Source: an uncultured Pelagibacteraceae bacterium (GTDB taxonomy: Bacteria > Pseudomonadota > Alphaproteobacteria > Pelagibacterales > Pelagibacteraceae). Taken from it: a stretch of 64,000 nucleotides of DNA. Within the stretch, counting starts at the first letter, position 1, and each line of letters starts with the position of its first letter. The position numbers and the translations under genes were made by a program. Under the pieces are notes generated by a model. It was not told the origin of the DNA. It saw only the letters and a list, made by a program, of their open reading frames with translations, and ran no database searches. The DNA is taken from the NCBI GenBank assembly GCA_902599485.1, contig CACKFP010000002.1, forward strand, positions 1 through 64,000, given 5' to 3'. This document shows, in pieces, positions 63,749 to 64,000 of this stretch.

Positions 63749-64000
63749 ATGTCAACAGAGTCGAGTAGAGATGATTTTATTATTGCTATTCGTTCAGCAT
63801 TTTTAAAAAAAGGAAATAGACAAAAGTTTTCTTTATTTACCCTATTAATCATATCTATTTTAGTTTTATCATTAGAGTATTTTAAAACAGGTCCAGTTAA
63901 TCAATTTAGATCTATTACAAAAGATATAATATTTAGAGGTTCATATGTAGTATCGAGTCCATTCAAATATGTAAAAGATAAATATTACCTCTTCCAAGAT
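63749..64000 (+). CDS. mreC: Rod shape-determining protein MreC, N-terminal part (truncated by window end)
   Basis: Open frame MSTESSRDDFIIAIRSAFLKKGNRQKFSLFTLLIISILVLSLEYFKTGPVNQFRSITKDIIFRGSYVV... immediately after mreB. Confidence 0.8.
   Translation, partial: MSTESSRDDFIIAIRSAFLKKGNRQKFSLFTLLIISILVLSLEYFKTGPVNQFRSITKDIIFRGSYVVSSPFKYVKDKYYLFQD

Overview
This 64 kb window is AT-rich, gene-dense and almost fully coding. It looks like core genome of a SAR11/Pelagibacter-type alphaproteobacterium (inferred from protein content and gene order; no search was run). The left edge (about 1-3080) carries surface-polysaccharide genes: a glycosyltransferase tail, gmd, fcl and an epimerase. They end at a stand-alone 5S rRNA, which matches the distal edge of SAR11 hypervariable region HVR2. 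The rest is housekeeping: pnt transhydrogenase; a tkt-gap-pgk-fba-thiE-efp cluster; zapA-ygfA; yebC-ruvC-like-tolQRAB-pal-cpoB-tilS-ftsH-folP-glmM-thiD-purA; rpoH; rluD; an ABC exporter; tsaC/xseB-ispA-dxs; aroC/pdxH/ispB; glyQS-ppdK; nadAC; thyX; mrp; hflKC-degP-miaA; ilvBHC-leuA; mreBC. RNA genes found by reading the sequence are 5S rRNA, initiator tRNA-fMet, tRNA-Arg(UCG), tRNA-Leu(GAG), and a circularly permuted two-piece tmRNA (minus strand, about 51064-51322). The tmRNA has a readable tag, ANESYALAA, and a G3-U70 acceptor stem. The ORF track misses a 36-aa aa3-oxidase subunit IV-like gene at 3398-3508. I found no CRISPR array, prophage, IS element or clearly new multi-gene system. The most interesting signals are the tmRNA locus, an initiator tRNA with a non-GGG anticodon stem placed 4 nt after rpsU, a self-promoted 5S-rpmJ unit, and three convergent gene pairs sharing one TTAA as both stop codons.
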